Shown in pieces: positions 1 through 6,994 of a DNA stretch of 32,572 nt. The DNA comes from Roseicyclus sp. GTDB lineage: Bacteria > Pseudomonadota > Alphaproteobacteria > Rhodobacterales > Rhodobacteraceae. The stretch covers positions 1-32,572 of the forward strand of contig JAGYKZ010000017.1 in the NCBI GenBank assembly GCA_018401385.1. Reading direction: 5' to 3'. Position numbers and translations under genes: made by a program. Each line of letters opens with the position of its first letter. Position 1 is the stretch's first letter. The notes under the pieces were generated by a model that worked only from the letters and a program-made list of their open reading frames with translations, was not told the origin of the DNA and did no database searches.

Positions 1-2
1 AT

Positions 3-863
3 GGCCTCGCGCGTTACCTTGGCGCTTCTGAACCGATTGATGCCCTGCCTGAGAAGATCAAAAAGCAGAACCCCGAACCGCTCTCGCAAAAGGTCGTCAA
101 TTATGACGAGATGGTGCGCGCCTTGGCAGAGATGGACCTATTTGGCCTATCCGACATCCCGATCTTTGAGCCCAGTCGCCATGCCGCAGTGCCGTCTTTT
201 GTGGCCGCGCCCACAACAGGACTGTTGTTTCAACCCATGCGCGGCAGCTTGTCGGAGGCGGTGATTGATTGGATGGCTGCAATTGATGGGGTTGGGCGTG
301 ATGGTCTCCATCGGCGGATGAGCCAAAACCAATTGCGCCAATGGATGCGCGCGCATGAGGGCTTTCGCAGTTTTGCGGTGATCCAACACCCGCTGGCCCG
401 CGCCTATGATGTGTTTACCCGCTATATCATCCCCACCGATCGCCCCCATTTTGCAACCGCACGGCGGGTATTGATGAAAACCTATGGCTTGGTCCTGCCT
501 GATACCTCGGATGATCCAAACTGGACGCTCGAGGCGCAAAGACACGCATTCAACCAATTTTTGAAATTCTTGCGAGGGAATTTATCGGGTCAAACGGGGC
601 TGCCCGTGGATCAGGCTTGGGCCACACAATCGGCCATTCTACAGGGTATGGCACAGGTGAAACTGCCTGATCTTTTGCTCAGAACCGAGGAACTTCCAAC
701 CGCGCTTCCTGCATTGGCTGGGGTAGATTATCCCTTTGTCTATCCTGTGCCAGCTGCGCGTGTCCCGCTTGCAAAAATATATGATGACGAAATGGAAGCG
801 CTCTGCGCAGAGGCTTATTGCCGCGATTACATCGCCTTTGGTTTTGGCGGGTGGCAGGCCTAA
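3..863 (+). CDS. NodH-like sulfotransferase family protein, 5' end outside window
   Basis: The reading frame is open from base 3 to a TAA at 861-863 with no stop upstream, so the gene begins left of the window; the ATG at 111 is internal. About 287 C-terminal residues are visible. A segment reading SFAVIQHPLARAYDVFTRYI resembles the phosphosulfate-binding helix region of sulfotransferases annotated as NodH-like in Rhodobacterales (family knowledge). The PAPS P-loop expected near the N-terminus would lie outside the window and cannot be checked. If the call is right, the protein transfers sulfate from PAPS to a carbohydrate or lipid acceptor; the acceptor cannot be told. The gene is convergent with ptsN and their stop codons overlap (CTAA at 860-863). 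An unrelated conserved protein remains possible. Confidence 0.6.
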   Translation, partial: GLARYLGASEPIDALPEKIKKQNPEPLSQKVVNYDEMVRALAEMDLFGLSDIPIFEPSRHAAVPSFVAAPTTGLLFQPMRGSLSEAVIDWMAAIDGVGRDGLHRRMSQNQLRQWMRAHEGFRSFAVIQHPLARAYDVFTRYIIPTDRPHFATARRVLMKTYGLVLPDTSDDPNWTLEAQRHAFNQFLKFLRGNLSGQTGLPVDQAWATQSAILQGMAQVKLPDLLLRTEELPTALPALAGVDYPFVYPVPAARVPLAKIYDDEMEALCAEAYCRDYIAFGFGGWQA

Positions 864-1291
864 GCGGCTTGGCTTTCAGCACCACCCGTCAACAAAGTGT
901 GCAGGGTCATTGGATCGCTGTTGGCGCGCAATTTTTCGCAAAGCTCCGCATCTCTGAGTGTGCGGGAGACCCGCGCCAGGGCCTTCAAGTGATCTACGCC
1001 CGTATCGGCGGGCGCGAAAAGTGCAAAAACCAGATCAACAGGTTGGCGATCTGCGGATTCGAAATTGACAGGACGCTCGAGTCGGAAAAATACACCTGTG
1101 ATCTGGGTCAGGGCCGAAAGACGCGCATGGGGCAAGGCCACGCCATGCCCCACGCCAGTCGGACCAAGGCTTTCGCGTTCCTGCAAGGCTTCAAAAATTT
1201 CAGAGGCGCTGACATCAATCAGCGTTTCTGCAACATCGGCTAGAGATTGCAGGAGACGCTTTTTGCTTGTGATGTCGGACACCACCTTCAC
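860..1291 (-). CDS. ptsN: PTS IIA-like nitrogen-regulatory protein PtsN (EIIA-Ntr)
   Basis: The 143-residue product is a PTS EIIA type-2 domain protein that accepts phosphate from NPr in the nitrogen PTS and acts as a cytoplasmic regulator of nitrogen and potassium balance. The phosphorylated histidine is visible in GVALPHARL (His55 counted from the GTG at 1291). The family is usually about 150 residues, and about ten N-terminal residues seem absent. The frame upstream of the GTG is open to a stop at 1340-1342 and encodes LLKPQ, which looks like the missing start of the domain. An ATG at 1320-1322 lies one base out of phase, just before a run of four T on the coding strand. Removing one T would give a normal N-terminus (MVSTLLKPQ...), so the true start is probably 1322 with a one-base error. 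It is downstream of hpf on the same strand, the usual alphaproteobacterial order. Confidence 0.88.
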   Translation of the reverse strand: MKVVSDITSKKRLLQSLADVAETLIDVSASEIFEALQERESLGPTGVGHGVALPHARLSALTQITGVFFRLERPVNFESADRQPVDLVFALFAPADTGVDHLKALARVSRTLRDAELCEKLRANSDPMTLHTLLTGGAESQAA

Positions 1292-1360
1292 GCCTTGCGG
1301 CTTGAGGAGCGTAGAAAACCATTGATCCGTATCCCCACCCTACACGGGCCATAAGTCGAT

Positions 1361-1917
1361 TTAACGCGGGTCAATCCAGCCTATATTTCCAGTCTTCGCG
1401 GGCGATAGACGATATTTAAGACCGTCACTCGCATCATTGCGAAACACCAACACAGGCGCGCCCGCCAGCTCCATCTGCATCACCGCCTCACCCACCGAGA
1501 GAGAGGGGATCTTGGTTTCTGTTTCCGCGATGATGATGGGCTGCAATGTGTCGTCCGCATCATCTTCATCTTTATCCGTTGACGCCAAGATATACGAGGC
1601 GGCGGCGAAATGTTCAACGAAACGGTTCCGCACGGTCGCGAGATGATCTTTCAGCCTGCGTTTGTAACGGCGCAGCTGCTTTTCCATTTTTTCGCAGCAT
1701 TTATCGAAAGCTGCGTAGATTTCTGGATCACTGCCTTTGGCAGCGGCGCTGAGGCCAGTGAGGTATTGGATTCGGCCATCACCACGGCCACTTTTTTGAA
1801 AACCACCTGTAGTTGACGCTCCGCATATTTCGCGACTGCGGCACCGAGCGTGTCCTTCACATATGTCTGGAGTGCTTCGCCAATATCGATTTGTTTTCCA
1901 CTGATTTGATAGCGCAT
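1361..1917 (-). pseudogene. hpf: Ribosome hibernation promoting factor, long form, frame-broken
   Basis: This is a long-form HPF/RaiA protein, which binds the 30S subunit and drives 100S ribosome dimerisation in starved cells. The N-terminal piece starts with an ATG at 1917 and reads MRYQISGKQIDIGEALQTYV, a typical HPF start, and stays in register to about AVAKYAERQ. It then goes out of frame. A second piece, open in another frame from 1687 to the TAA at 1361, carries MEKQLRRYKRRLKDHL and the C-terminal dimerisation domain (SLSVGEAVMQMELAGAPVLVF). The span of 557 bases is not a multiple of three. At least two or three indels lie between about 1690 and 1830. Both ends are well conserved, which argues for sequence errors over decay. 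The gene lies between lptB and ptsN; the rpoN often found there in other alphaproteobacteria is absent. Confidence 0.85.
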
Positions 1918-2033
1918 ATAACCTCCATTACGTAAAGATGGCGTTAAAGCGGGGCCTTAACGCATTGTAACAATCAAGGATGTCGGGAAAACGGCTGACC
2001 CAACAGCTTTTACATCTGCAAGTCGCAGCGACA

Positions 2034-2063
2034 CATAAAAAGTGAGGGTGTTGGCTCTGTCAA
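2034..2063 (-). promoter_or_regulatory. Candidate sigma-70-like promoter for hpf
   Basis: On the minus strand the 204-bp gap upstream of hpf holds a perfect TTGACA (2063-2058) followed after 18 bases by TTTATG (2039-2034), a weak -10 match. It would place a start site about 110 bases upstream of the hpf ATG. It is the only good -35 hexamer seen in this gap. It lies in a stretch of doubtful base accuracy. Confidence 0.3.
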
Positions 2064-2121
2064 ACATCAGCACTATTTGGCGACGAATCCCTGCCATCTG
2101 TCAACGCCCCGCAGAGACAGG

Positions 2122-2869
2122 TCAGCCGATTTTGAAGTTTTGGCCCAAATAAACGCGGCGCACATTCTCATCCTTGACGACATCTTGCGATGTGCCGCTC
2201 ATCAAGATTTTTCCATCATGCAAAATATAGGCGCGATCCACTTACTTCCAAAGGGCTTCATGCATTGTGATCCAATCAAGACCCTGATCTCGTGTTTTCA
2301 GATCCGCCACGAGGCTACGAATGTCATTGACCGCAATCGGGTCCACGCCCGCAAAAGGCTCGTCCAACAGGACATAGCGTGGATTGGAGGCCAGACAGCG
2401 CGCGATTTCTACTTGCCGCCGCTCCCTGCCTGACAGGATAGGCGGTGCACGGCGCAGATGCTCGATGGAAAAATCACTCAGCAAGTCTTCCAAGCGCTTG
2501 CGGCGCTGCGCGGTGTTTGGTTCGGATATTTCGAGAATAGACAGGATATTTGCCTCGACCGAAAGACCGCGAAAAATTGACATTTCTTGGGGCAGATACC
2601 CGATGCCTGCACGTGCGCGGCGATACATGGGCAGGCGCGTCACGTCTTGACCATCCAGACAACCTTGCCGCCATCTGCGTCACAAGGCTCCGTAATGGCA
2701 TAAAACTTGTGGTTTTTCCCGATCCGTTCGGGCCAAGCAGCCACAACCTGGCCACGGTGCAATTCAATCGACACATGCGGATCACAGCGGCGGGCGATAG
2801 CTTTGCGCAGATTGGTGACCACCAACCCCGCCAAACCCTTGCGACCTTCCACTTCGCCCGTTGTGTCAT
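2122..2869 (-). pseudogene. lptB: LPS export ABC ATPase LptB, frame-broken
   Basis: LptB is the cytoplasmic ATPase of the LptB2FG complex that pulls LPS from the inner membrane and pushes it through LptC and LptA. The ATG at 2869 lies 4 bp after the lptA stop, and the TGA is at 2122-2124. Fragments in three frames together cover the whole family: VVTNLRKAIARR, a damaged Walker A (nucleotides read GPNGSGKTT after one-base corrections near 2720-2740), GIGYLPQEMSIFRGLSVEAN, the signature region before ERRQVEIARCLASNP, Walker B YVLLDEPFAGVDP, and a C-terminus reading SGTSQDVVKDENVRRVYLGQ. The region near 2240-2270 that should encode the ITDHNVHEA H-loop is garbled. At least four indels are needed. 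As LptB is essential in nearly all Gram-negatives, sequence error is more likely than a real pseudogene. Confidence 0.88.
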
Positions 2870-2873
2870 CTCG

Positions 2874-3375
2874 TTAGTTCCCCTGTCCTTGCAGCGTGGT
2901 GCGCACACGCCCTCTGAACGGTGCCTTTGCCCTGTGGCAATATCCAAAACCATACGTTCGCCCGCAATGGCACCCCTTGTTGCGTGACCAACACATTGCC
3001 CAGCATTTCATTTCATTGCGCGCAACGAAATAGGTGGCTGATCTCCTTTCTCCAGCGGCCTCAAAGCCGCAAGTGTGATCAGAACGCCGCCCATCGCCCG
3101 TAATTCTGATCAATTTCCTGCGCTGGCTATCCGCGTTGGGGTTGTCCCGATAGACCACCTGAATTCGCAGCGGAGATGCGTAAATCGCCTTGCACAGCCA
3201 GCGCGACATTGCCCAAGAAAATCGTATTTCCGGTGGCTTCATCTATTTCGCTGTCTGAGAGAACTTCGATTAAGAGCGTCATGCGCGTGCCGCCGAAGCC
3301 GCCGATGGCGGTTTGTGCCCATCCAGCCGCGCTTGGCCCAAGCGCCAGAATCAATGCCAAATATATGTGCTTCAC
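2874..3375 (-). pseudogene. lptA: LPS transport periplasmic bridge protein LptA, frame-broken
   Basis: LptA forms the periplasmic OstA-fold bridge that carries LPS to the outer membrane. A signal peptide is visible (VKHIYLALILALGPSAAGWA), followed by SEIDEATGNTIFLGNVALAV and DLRISAA, typical of the OstA/LptA fold. The middle and end run in other frames (VVYRDNPNADSQR, RVRTTLQGQGN before the TAA at 2874). The GTG at 3375 is preferred as the start because a GGGGAGGAG stretch sits just before it and because it overlaps the TGA of lptC as GTGA (3375-3372); an in-frame ATG at 3387 is the alternative. The 502-base span is not a multiple of three, and at least three indels are needed. It is followed by lptB with a 4-bp gap. 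Confidence 0.82.
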
Positions 3376-3978
3376 TCTCCTCCCCATCGTCTTGATATAG
3401 CACCCGAACGCCCCCCGAAATGCAATAAACCTGCCGTGCAGGTGGCCCCAGGATATCCATGCGCCCCGCCTCAAGCTTGAGGTCAGGCCCGGGTGATCAC
3501 GATAGGGTGTGGCGCGGCGATGGTGCCACTGGCTGCGTCAATCGCCAATTCTCGGTCTCGATCCGGTATCCCTGTGGCGTGTACAACAACATTGCTCCCG
3601 CAAATAGGTGTCGCTGGTGCGGTTGTCCCATTCGCCAGATCGGCGAGATCTGGTCAGCGGGTTTGATCAAGATGGGGAAACAGTTTCAAACTCGATATCC
3701 TGCGCGATGATCTGATCGGGACTCATCCGCCCTGCGCCGCTGAAGCTGGGTGGTCAGTTCAACCGGGCGTCCTGTCCCCGTCACCATCGCAAAACGCGGC
3801 GCGGTCATGCCTTCTGGACCCAATTGACCATCCAAGCTGCGCGTGGCCGCGGTAGGCCTGATCTGGGTCGGGACGGCCTGAAAACAGAAACATCAAAGGA
3901 AAACATCACCTGTGCCGCAAGCGGCAGCACCAGTTTGCTCAATACATGACATGGGAATAGGTGTTTTCTAAGGACCAT
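3372..3978 (-). pseudogene. lptC: LPS export inner-membrane-anchored protein LptC, frame-broken
   Basis: LptC is a small bitopic protein linking LptB2FG to LptA. Reading the minus strand and allowing for indels gives an N-terminal anchor resembling LVLPLAA plus a hydrophobic run, then GLTAPRF-like residues (seen as EGMTAPRFAMVTGTGRPVEL), YTPQGYRIETENW, and the end KLEAGRMDILGPPARQV followed by VRVLYQ. These are typical of alphaproteobacterial LptC. The ATG at 3978-3976 overlaps the rnd stop as TGATG, and the TGA at 3374-3372 overlaps the lptA GTG. No single frame spans the gene, and several indels are required. Identification rests on position and scattered motifs, so it is less certain than lptA or lptB. 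Confidence 0.7.
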
Positions 3979-4604
3979 CAGCGGCCGTCATTTCGTGAGA
4001 AAATATCAATCTCTGGCCATCCGGCGAAAGACTGCTTCGGCGCGCATTGGTATATAACTGAAACAGGCCTGCGCGATGTCTTGGGCGGTTTCCTCGCGCG
4101 GATCAGCACGCGTCCAATCCTTATTTGATATCGCAAATAAAGCACGTCTGAGGCGGCATAATCCTGTTGCGCTTCGCTTAATTCGGCCGCACCTCTAATC
4201 GGAACTTTGTTGATATTTCTGACATATCAACACCCAGCAATTCTTGGGCAAGGTCCAGCCCGTGACGATCCGTATAGGTGCGCACCAGTTTGGAGGCGAT
4301 TTTTGTGCAATAGAGGCTGGACGCCGCGCCGAAGTTGATGAGGCGGTCGCGGCAATGTCAAAGCGCCCGAAATGGAACAGTTTCAGCGTGTTCGATCCGT
4401 CAAAAGCGCGCAGAGATTTGGCGCTGCGGTTTGATCTTGGCTGATCTGCACCAGATGTGCATTTCACTATCTGACAGCTGCACCAGACACAAAGGGTCGC
4501 GATGTGGGTTCAATCCCATTGTCTCGCAATCAATCGCCACAATCGCCAGATTCAGGACCATCTGGCAGGTGGTCATTGTGATAGGTATGGATGGTCACGC
4601 GCAT
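3978..4604 (-). pseudogene. rnd: Ribonuclease D-type 3'-5' exonuclease, frame-broken
   Basis: The family is the short DEDD exonuclease (about 200 residues, no HRDC domain) that trims tRNA 3' ends. The ATG at 4604 gives MRVTIHTYHND, a typical start. Other frames then show AIDCETMGLNPHRDPLCLVQLSD, which carries the first catalytic Asp and Glu (exo I, DxE), LKLFHFGRFDIA (exo II Asp), and further on ELSEAQQDYAASDVLYL (exo III, YxxxD) and the end GWPEIDIFS, finishing at TGA 3980-3978. The total of 627 bases is 209 codons, matching the family, but at least five compensating indels break the frame. It lies about 100 bp downstream of tRNA-Leu on the same strand and overlaps lptC by one base. Confidence 0.83.
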
Positions 4605-4706
4605 TCGCCTCAAAATATCCACAAAAGGATCAAAAACGGCGTACAGGGGCGCGGTAGCAATATGGGCTAGTTATCTAGGACAGCCCCTTATTTTATAATC
4701 GTTTTT

Positions 4707-4793
4707 TGGTGCCCAGGAGAGGACTCGAACCTCCACGTCCATACAGACACTAGCACCTGAAGCTAGCGCGTCTACCAATTCCGCCACCTGGGC
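4707..4793 (-). tRNA. tRNA-Leu (anticodon CAG), CCA encoded
   Basis: The minus strand folds as a type II tRNA. The acceptor stem pairs GCCCAGG (4793-4787) with CCTGGGC (4717-4711), followed by discriminator A and an encoded CCA (4709-4707). The D arm has GGTAGACGC, the anticodon stem is CTAGC/GCTAG with loop TTCAGGT (anticodon CAG, reading CUG), a long variable arm follows, and the T loop is GTTCGAGTC. The length is 87 nt including CCA. All stems pair, so this stretch is accurate although the next genes downstream are not. Confidence 0.97.
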
Positions 4794-4812
4794 CAGTGTC
4801 GTGGATGCGTGC

Positions 4813-4839
4813 ATTATATACCGCCTTGCCAACTGTCAA
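4813..4839 (-). promoter_or_regulatory. Promoter of tRNA-Leu
   Basis: The minus strand carries TTGACA (4839-4834) and TATAAT (4818-4813), both perfect sigma-70 hexamers, separated by 15 bases rather than 17. The -10 element ends about 20 bases before the mature tRNA 5' end, so a 10-15 base leader would be removed by RNase P. Placement and hexamer quality make this a good candidate; the short spacer is unusual. Confidence 0.7.
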
Positions 4840-4992
4840 CGGCTGTTGAACGGTTTGGGCGGATTTCGGGCGCGATGGGCGCGGGATGGGCGTGGGCGCT
4901 GAGGGTATTGCGTCATTTGCGCCTTGTTTCGCGGGGGCTTGGCGCGTATCACTCGCACAATATCCAGACCTATACGACCGAAAGGCAGACCA

Positions 4993-5973
4993 ATGTCCAA
5001 GCTTGTGACCATTTTTGGCGGTTCAGGATTTGTGGGGCGCTATATTGCCAGACGCATGGCCAAAGAAGGTTGGCGTGTGCGTGTCGCCGTGCGCCGCCCC
5101 AATGAGGCGGGTTTTGTGCGCCCCTATGGTGTGGTCGGTCAGGTCGAGCCTGTTTTGGCGAATATCCGTGATGATGCCTCGGTGCGGGCCGCGATAAAAG
5201 GGGCCGATGCGGTTGTGAATTGCGTGGGTATATTGGTGGAGACAGGCAAAAACAAATTTGACGCGGTGCAGGCCGAAGGGGCCGCGCGCATTGCGCGGAT
5301 TGCCAAAGAGGCGCGCGTGGCGCGGCTTGTGCATATTTCGGCCATCGGTGCGGATGCCGCGAGTGACAGTTTCTATGCGCAATCCAAAGCCCAAGGTGAG
5401 GCCGCTGTGAAGGCCGCTTTCCCCAAGGCTGTCATCCTGCGGCCTTCGATTGTCTTTGGCCCTGAGGATCAATTCTTCAATCGCTTTGCAGGCATGGCGC
5501 GACTGTCGCCTTTCGTGCCCTTGATGGGCGCGGGCAGCACCTTTCAGCCTGTTTATGTGGATGACGTGGCACAGGCGGCTGTGCAATCCATTCTCGACCC
5601 GTCTTTTTCAGGCGTGTATGAGCTTGGCGGACCCGAGCAATTGAGCTTCCGTGCCTTGATTGAGAAAATGTTGACGGTCATCGGGCGCCGCCGTGTGATC
5701 CTGTCGATCCCTCGGATTGCTGCCCTGCCCATGGCCTTTGGTTTCGATATGCTTCAGGCGGTGACCTTCGGGCTGTTCACCAATGGGATTTTGACCCGTG
5801 ATCAACTGCGTCAGCTGAAGCGCGACAATGTGGTGTCTCCGAAGGCCAAGGGGTTTGCGGATTTCGGGATTGAGCCAACCGCGCTGGACACGGTTCTGCC
5901 CGAATATCTGTGGCCCTATCGCGATGGTGGGCAATATGCAGCGATCCGCGATAGCGCCTCGAAGCTGCGGTAA
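4993..5973 (+). CDS. NAD(P)-binding protein, complex I NDUFA9-like subunit family
   Basis: The 326-residue protein is an atypical short-chain dehydrogenase/reductase of the NDUFA9-like family, whose mitochondrial member is an accessory subunit of complex I. The Rossmann glycine motif GGSGFVGR lies at residues 9-16. VVNCVGIL follows, then a YAQSK segment matching the YxxxK active-site pattern, and ILRPSIVFGPEDQFFNRF, the family hallmark. The C-terminal half (VYELGGPEQLSFRALIEKML) is normal for the family. The ATG at 4993 is chosen because it starts directly before the Rossmann strand and follows GAAAGG; the frame is open further upstream to 4924. It stands alone between tRNA-Leu and uppP, with no nuo genes in view. 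The role is membrane-associated redox or quinone metabolism by family inference only. Confidence 0.88.
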   Translation: MSKLVTIFGGSGFVGRYIARRMAKEGWRVRVAVRRPNEAGFVRPYGVVGQVEPVLANIRDDASVRAAIKGADAVVNCVGILVETGKNKFDAVQAEGAARIARIAKEARVARLVHISAIGADAASDSFYAQSKAQGEAAVKAAFPKAVILRPSIVFGPEDQFFNRFAGMARLSPFVPLMGAGSTFQPVYVDDVAQAAVQSILDPSFSGVYELGGPEQLSFRALIEKMLTVIGRRRVILSIPRIAALPMAFGFDMLQAVTFGLFTNGILTRDQLRQLKRDNVVSPKAKGFADFGIEPTALDTVLPEYLWPYRDGGQYAAIRDSASKLR

Positions 5974-5976
5974 AAC

Positions 5977-6780
5977 TCAGGAATAGGCGATCACCAACAG
6001 GATCATGCCCAAGATCACGCGATAGATCACATAGGGTGTGTAACTGACGGTTTTCAAAAGCCGCATCATCACCGACAGCGCCAAAAGCGCGGCGATAAAG
6101 GCAAAAGCGGCGGCAATCGCCCCGTCACGGGCGGCGGCCAGATTGGCCGTGCCCACAACCTCCAGACCCAGCAAGGTGCCTGAGGCAAGGATCACGGGCA
6201 CAGACATCAACATCGACAGCCGTGCCGCATCCTCGCGGCCATATCCCAATTTGCGTGCGGCGGTGATGGTAATGCCTGAGCGCGATGTGCCGGGGATCAA
6301 CGCAAGGATTTGTGCAAACCCCATCACGAGCGCATCTTTCAACGTCCAAGCGGTTGCGGGCTTGTCTTCTGTGCCCGTGCGATCCGCCCAAAAGAGCAGC
6401 AGGCCAAAACCCAACATCGTCCATCCAATGACGGCGGTTGAGCGCAACAGATCAGACAGCCCCGTGAGTTTGAAGATCAACCCCGCGATGATGACGGGCA
6501 CGGTGGCAATGATGAGGCAGAGCGCCAAAAATGCCCCGCGGGTGTCAATCTTGCCTTGAAGCAGGCGGAGAAAACCAAAAAGTGCTTCTTTAAAATCCGC
6601 CCAGAAATAGAGCAGCACGGCACCCAATGTGCCGAGGTGAACGGCCACATCAATCAATTGACCTTGGTCCGCGTGATTCAAGAGATTCGGCAGCAGAATC
6701 AGGTGACCAGAGGATGAAATCGGCAAAAATTCCGTGATGCCTTGGATCGTGGCCAGAATGAAAAGATAGAGAAGGCTCAT
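5977..6780 (-). CDS. uppP: Undecaprenyl-diphosphatase UppP (BacA family)
   Basis: This integral membrane enzyme dephosphorylates undecaprenyl diphosphate to recycle the lipid carrier for peptidoglycan and other envelope polymers; its overexpression gives bacitracin resistance. Both signature motifs are visible: EFLPISSSGH near the N-terminus (residues 17-26 from the start used here) and PGTSRSG at about 163-169. Multiple hydrophobic segments cover the rest, and the length of 267 residues is normal. The ATG at 6780 (MSLLYLF) is chosen by comparison with the family; an in-frame ATG at 6795 adds MDFAK, and neither has a clear ribosome binding site. It is convergent with the NDUFA9-like gene, 3 bp away, and divergent from gltD. 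Confidence 0.95.
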   Translation of the reverse strand: MSLLYLFILATIQGITEFLPISSSGHLILLPNLLNHADQGQLIDVAVHLGTLGAVLLYFWADFKEALFGFLRLLQGKIDTRGAFLALCLIIATVPVIIAGLIFKLTGLSDLLRSTAVIGWTMLGFGLLLFWADRTGTEDKPATAWTLKDALVMGFAQILALIPGTSRSGITITAARKLGYGREDAARLSMLMSVPVILASGTLLGLEVVGTANLAAARDGAIAAAFAFIAALLALSVMMRLLKTVSYTPYVIYRVILGMILLVIAYS

Positions 6781-6994
6781 TTTTGCGAAGTCCATCTGTG
6801 GCTAAGAGAAGAACAAGATATTGAAATCATTTGAGGTTTATCCAGGTAGGTCACGCTTCAATACCTATTTTTGAGCGAATTAGTGTTCTTGGAGAGCGGC
6901 GCAAAAGAATCTTACACATATAGGTCAGCACTTCTGTCTTTTCTGTTCTGATATTTCGGAATATGACAGGCGCGTTGAGGATGGGAGAAGGTCC

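Noticed and set aside
4680-4706. Possible intrinsic terminator after tRNA-Leu (GGGCT...AGCCC)
   Set aside because: The 5-bp stem has a 13-base loop and no following T-run, so I do not call it a terminator.
5023-5586. An antisense open frame within the NDUFA9-like gene
   Set aside because: It has no ribosome binding site and no recognisable motif, and it is covered by the clear Rossmann-fold gene.
6796-6994. Possible operator (ATATT...AATAT near 6950) in the uppP-gltD gap
   Set aside because: The inverted repeat is short and A/T-rich, and no known regulator motif or clear promoter was found in this 199-bp gap.
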